Shown: one piece after another, positions 14,430 to 16,532 of the stretch
Position numbering within the stretch: position 1 is the stretch's first letter
How the letters are laid out: each line of letters opens with the position of its first letter
DNA from: Draconibacterium orientale
Lineage (GTDB): Bacteria; Bacteroidota; Bacteroidia; Bacteroidales; UBA12170
DNA length: 16,532 nucleotides
Direction: 5' to 3'
Assembly: GCA_020718315.1 (NCBI GenBank)
Contig: DYSK01000035.1
Coordinates: forward strand, 1 to 16,532
Notes under the pieces: generated by a model
Databases searched by the model: none
The model's input: only the letters and a program-made list of their open reading frames with translations
Told to the model about the DNA's origin: nothing
Translations under genes and position numbers: made by a program

Positions 14430-16148
14430 ATGTTACCCATCGAAAAAAATAGGGATTGTAATTTGCCTATTTCGTCTCACTTAGAAAAAGAGAGCGAAGA
14501 AGAGCATGCCAATACGTTGGAAGTTGGTCAGGTTAAACAATTGCAATCTCAACTGCGAAAGAAAAGTAGGGAGATCGAATTGTTAAGAGTAAGGTTGAAA
14601 AACAAGGAGGCTTTTTCGGTCATGAAAACAGCCCTTTCCCAACTTCATGGCTTTCTTTCTATCATGCCTGTAGCCATTTATTTTAAGGATTTAACGCTTT
14701 CTTATACGTATGCAAATCAAACATTTGCCGCTTGGACAAATATTGCCCCCGACGAATTGGTTGGTAATACAAATAGCAAACTAGAATTGGAGGCTTATTT
14801 TCAGGAATTGGAAAAAATAGAAGCGGAGGTTTTGAACAGTGGAAAGGAAATACAAAACAGGGAAATCGGATTAAAGTCCGACAATCAGCAGTTCTTGATC
14901 AATGCATATCTATTTCCAATGATTGATGCTACTATGCATATTGAAGGAGTGATGGTTTGCTGTTTTGATTTGACCGAACGTCTTCAATTTGAAAAGGAAA
15001 TAAAGTTGGCACAAAATAGAGCTTTGGTAGGCGAAAAAAGTAAGCAAACGTTTTTAGCCAATTTGAGTCATGAGATTCGGACTCCGCTTCATGGGATTTT
15101 GGGGAGCAGTTCTTTATTACAATCGCGCCTCGACGATAGCCAAAGTCAAGAGTTGATTGAGAATATTAAACAGTCGGGCACGGCGCTGCTGGAAATGGTA
15201 GAAGCGATGCTTTTACTTGAATCGACAGAGGAAAAAAAATACTTGGTCAAGAATAAGCCGTTTAAGATTAAAGATTTGGTGGTCGATATTCAATCGAAGT
15301 ATTTAGCGCAAGCCGAATCGAAAGCCATTGATTTACAATGTTTTTTAGCGCAAGGATTGCCCGAAATGCTTATTGGCGACCAGGAAAAAATCCAAATGCT
15401 ACTCCATATTTTTATCAACAATGCCATCAAATTTACTGAAAAGGGATTTGTTCATGTTTTAATTCAATTGGAGAAACAAACGGAAGACTATTATCGGATA
15501 AATTTCAAAATTAAAGATACCGGCATTGGAATAAAAAGAGAATTGCACAGCGGTTTGTTTTCGATGTTCACTCAAGTTGATTCCTCTAGTACAAAAGGGT
15601 ATCAAGGAATTGGTTTGGGTTTGGCAACCGCTAAAAAGATTTGCACTGTTTTGGGTGCAGAAATCGCTTTTGAAAGCGACGAATACAAAGGAAGCACTTT
15701 TGGATTTAGTTTAAATTTAGGAAAAATGGAAACCGATCTTAAGAATACGGAAAAGCTGACTCCCGGACAACTGCCGGTTTTATTGGTCGAAGACAATAAA
15801 ATAAATCAAAAAATTGCCTTTTTTACGCTCAAAAAGCTCGGTTTTCCGGTCGAAATTGCCGAAAACGGATTAGAGGCGATTGAACGTTTTCAGGAAGGTG
15901 AATTTAGGATAGTGCTGATGGATATTCAGATGCCAAAAATGAACGGATTTGATGCCACTATCAACATTCGGATGATCGAAAAACAGAAAAATCTGAAACC
16001 GGCCATTATTATTGCTTTGTCGGCTAACACTGTAAAAGAGGATATTGAGAATTGTTTTCTAGTTGGGATGAACGAATACATCAGCAAACCATTTTCCCCC
16101 GAAAAACTGACCGAAATTATACAAAGGCATCTTCCTATTTCTTTTTAA
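14430..16148 (+). CDS. Soluble PAS-containing hybrid sensor histidine kinase/response regulator
   Basis: A 572-aa hybrid two-component protein with no signal peptide and no membrane segment, so it should be cytoplasmic. Domains in order: a charged N-terminus with a coiled coil at about 33-62; a PAS-type sensor at about 70-185 (MPVAIYFKDLTLSYTYANQTF); HisKA with phospho-accepting His214 in FLANLSHEIRTPLHG; an ATPase domain with N box NNAIKF (330-335), G1 DTGIGI (363-368) and G2 GIGLGLA (393-399); and a C-terminal receiver (about 448-570) with acidic pair Glu454-Asp455, phospho-acceptor Asp498 in LMDIQMPKMNG, and Lys552 in SKPF. No output domain or Hpt is fused or adjacent, so the partner must be elsewhere. 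All catalytic residues are intact. The signal is unknown; a diffusible ligand, redox state or cofactor in the PAS pocket is possible. Confidence 0.94.
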   Translation: MLPIEKNRDCNLPISSHLEKESEEEHANTLEVGQVKQLQSQLRKKSREIELLRVRLKNKEAFSVMKTALSQLHGFLSIMPVAIYFKDLTLSYTYANQTFAAWTNIAPDELVGNTNSKLELEAYFQELEKIEAEVLNSGKEIQNREIGLKSDNQQFLINAYLFPMIDATMHIEGVMVCCFDLTERLQFEKEIKLAQNRALVGEKSKQTFLANLSHEIRTPLHGILGSSSLLQSRLDDSQSQELIENIKQSGTALLEMVEAMLLLESTEEKKYLVKNKPFKIKDLVVDIQSKYLAQAESKAIDLQCFLAQGLPEMLIGDQEKIQMLLHIFINNAIKFTEKGFVHVLIQLEKQTEDYYRINFKIKDTGIGIKRELHSGLFSMFTQVDSSSTKGYQGIGLGLATAKKICTVLGAEIAFESDEYKGSTFGFSLNLGKMETDLKNTEKLTPGQLPVLLVEDNKINQKIAFFTLKKLGFPVEIAENGLEAIERFQEGEFRIVLMDIQMPKMNGFDATINIRMIEKQKNLKPAIIIALSANTVKEDIENCFLVGMNEYISKPFSPEKLTEIIQRHLPISF

Positions 16149-16182
16149 TAAAAAAAAGAGCCACATCATGGATGCAGCTCTT
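16149..16182 (-). terminator. Intrinsic terminator of tsf
   Basis: On the minus strand a 12-bp stem (AAGAGCTGCATC paired with GATGTGGCTCTT, including two G-U pairs) closes a CAT loop at 16156-16182. It is followed by a run of Ts (complement of 16150-16157). It lies about 25 bases past the tsf stop and directly abuts the kinase stop at 16148. In the plus direction the hairpin lacks an immediate T-tract, so it mainly serves tsf. Confidence 0.85.
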
Positions 16183-16206
16183 CCGATACCTATATGTACT
16201 TTTTGA

Positions 16207-16532
16207 TTAGGACAAGGTAAAACGTTTGAATGCGCTAACGGTTAGGTCTTTATCTACACTTTTTAGATATGCACTAACATCTTGTTTGGCGTCTTTAATA
16301 AAATCCTGATTCAATAAGGTGCTTTCTTTGAAAAATTTGTTCAGTTTTCCAAGGGCAATTTTGTCAACCATATTTTCAGGTTTTCCTTCTTGACGAACAA
16401 CATCGCGGAAAAGCTCCAATTCGTGTTCGATTACCGATTTTTCGACTGCATCTTGATTTAAAGCTATTGGGTTCATCGCTGCAACTTGCATGGCGATATC
16501 TTTTCCAACTTCGTCGGCAATGTCAACGACTT
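16207..16532 (-). CDS. tsf: Elongation factor Ts, C-terminal part (5' end beyond the window)
   Basis: The 3' portion of the gene for the guanine-nucleotide exchange factor of EF-Tu, about 108 residues visible. The frame runs open through the right window edge (VVDIADEVGKDIAMQVAAMNP), so the internal ATG at 16491 is not the start. Typical EF-Ts features are DIAMQVAAMNPIAL, the helical segment around EGKPENMVDKIALGKLNKFFKE, the segment STLLNQDFIKD, and the closing VSAFKRF. It is usually preceded by rpsB; that lies outside the window. It converges on the hybrid kinase and ends in a strong terminator. Confidence 0.93.
   Translation of the reverse strand, partial: VVDIADEVGKDIAMQVAAMNPIALNQDAVEKSVIEHELELFRDVVRQEGKPENMVDKIALGKLNKFFKESTLLNQDFIKDAKQDVSAYLKSVDKDLTVSAFKRFTLS

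Overview
This is an AT-rich chromosomal window from a member of the Bacteroidota. The assignment rests on a DUF4296-type lipoprotein, an UpxY/NusG-like antiterminator, several upstream boxes of the form TAnnTTTG (the Bacteroidota sigma-factor -7 element), and few strong Shine-Dalgarno sites. LPS genes (kdsD, lptB, lpxH) indicate a Gram-negative envelope. I cannot resolve the order or genus from the sequence alone.

Layout from left to right. Positions 29-2874 (minus) form a likely operon transcribed leftward: a WbpB-type nucleotide-sugar dehydrogenase, an UpxY-like antiterminator, a FlK-like hotdog thioesterase, and an M16 zinc protease. The protease is about 100 residues short and ends next to a 9-bp inverted repeat at the window edge. 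After a 274-base gap, kdsD and lptB (3149-4851, minus) make up an LPS pair. A divergent promoter region (4852-5182) separates them from recQ (5183-7381, plus). Plus-strand genes follow: a DUF4296 lipoprotein, rsmE and a thioredoxin (7489-8966). These converge, with a 4-base overlap, on a minus-strand operon dxr-rseP-lpxH (8963-12281). dxs (12405-14306, plus) diverges from dxr, so the first two steps of the MEP isoprenoid pathway sit back to back. A membrane-free hybrid histidine kinase (14430-16148, plus) follows. The window ends in the 3' part of tsf (EF-Ts, minus), which has a clear intrinsic terminator.

Functionally this is mostly core genome: isoprenoid precursors (dxs, dxr), lipid A and LPS assembly (lpxH, kdsD, lptB), envelope proteolysis (rseP), DNA repair (recQ), rRNA modification (rsmE), thiol redox and translation elongation (tsf). 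The accessory parts are the wbpB-upxY pair, which lacks a visible polysaccharide cluster, the truncated M16 gene, and the orphan hybrid kinase. I see no CRISPR array, tRNA, rRNA, phage module or obvious novel multi-gene system. The best leads are the M16 truncation junction, the stranded wbpB-upxY pair, and the high share of non-ATG starts (4 of 15 visible starts).
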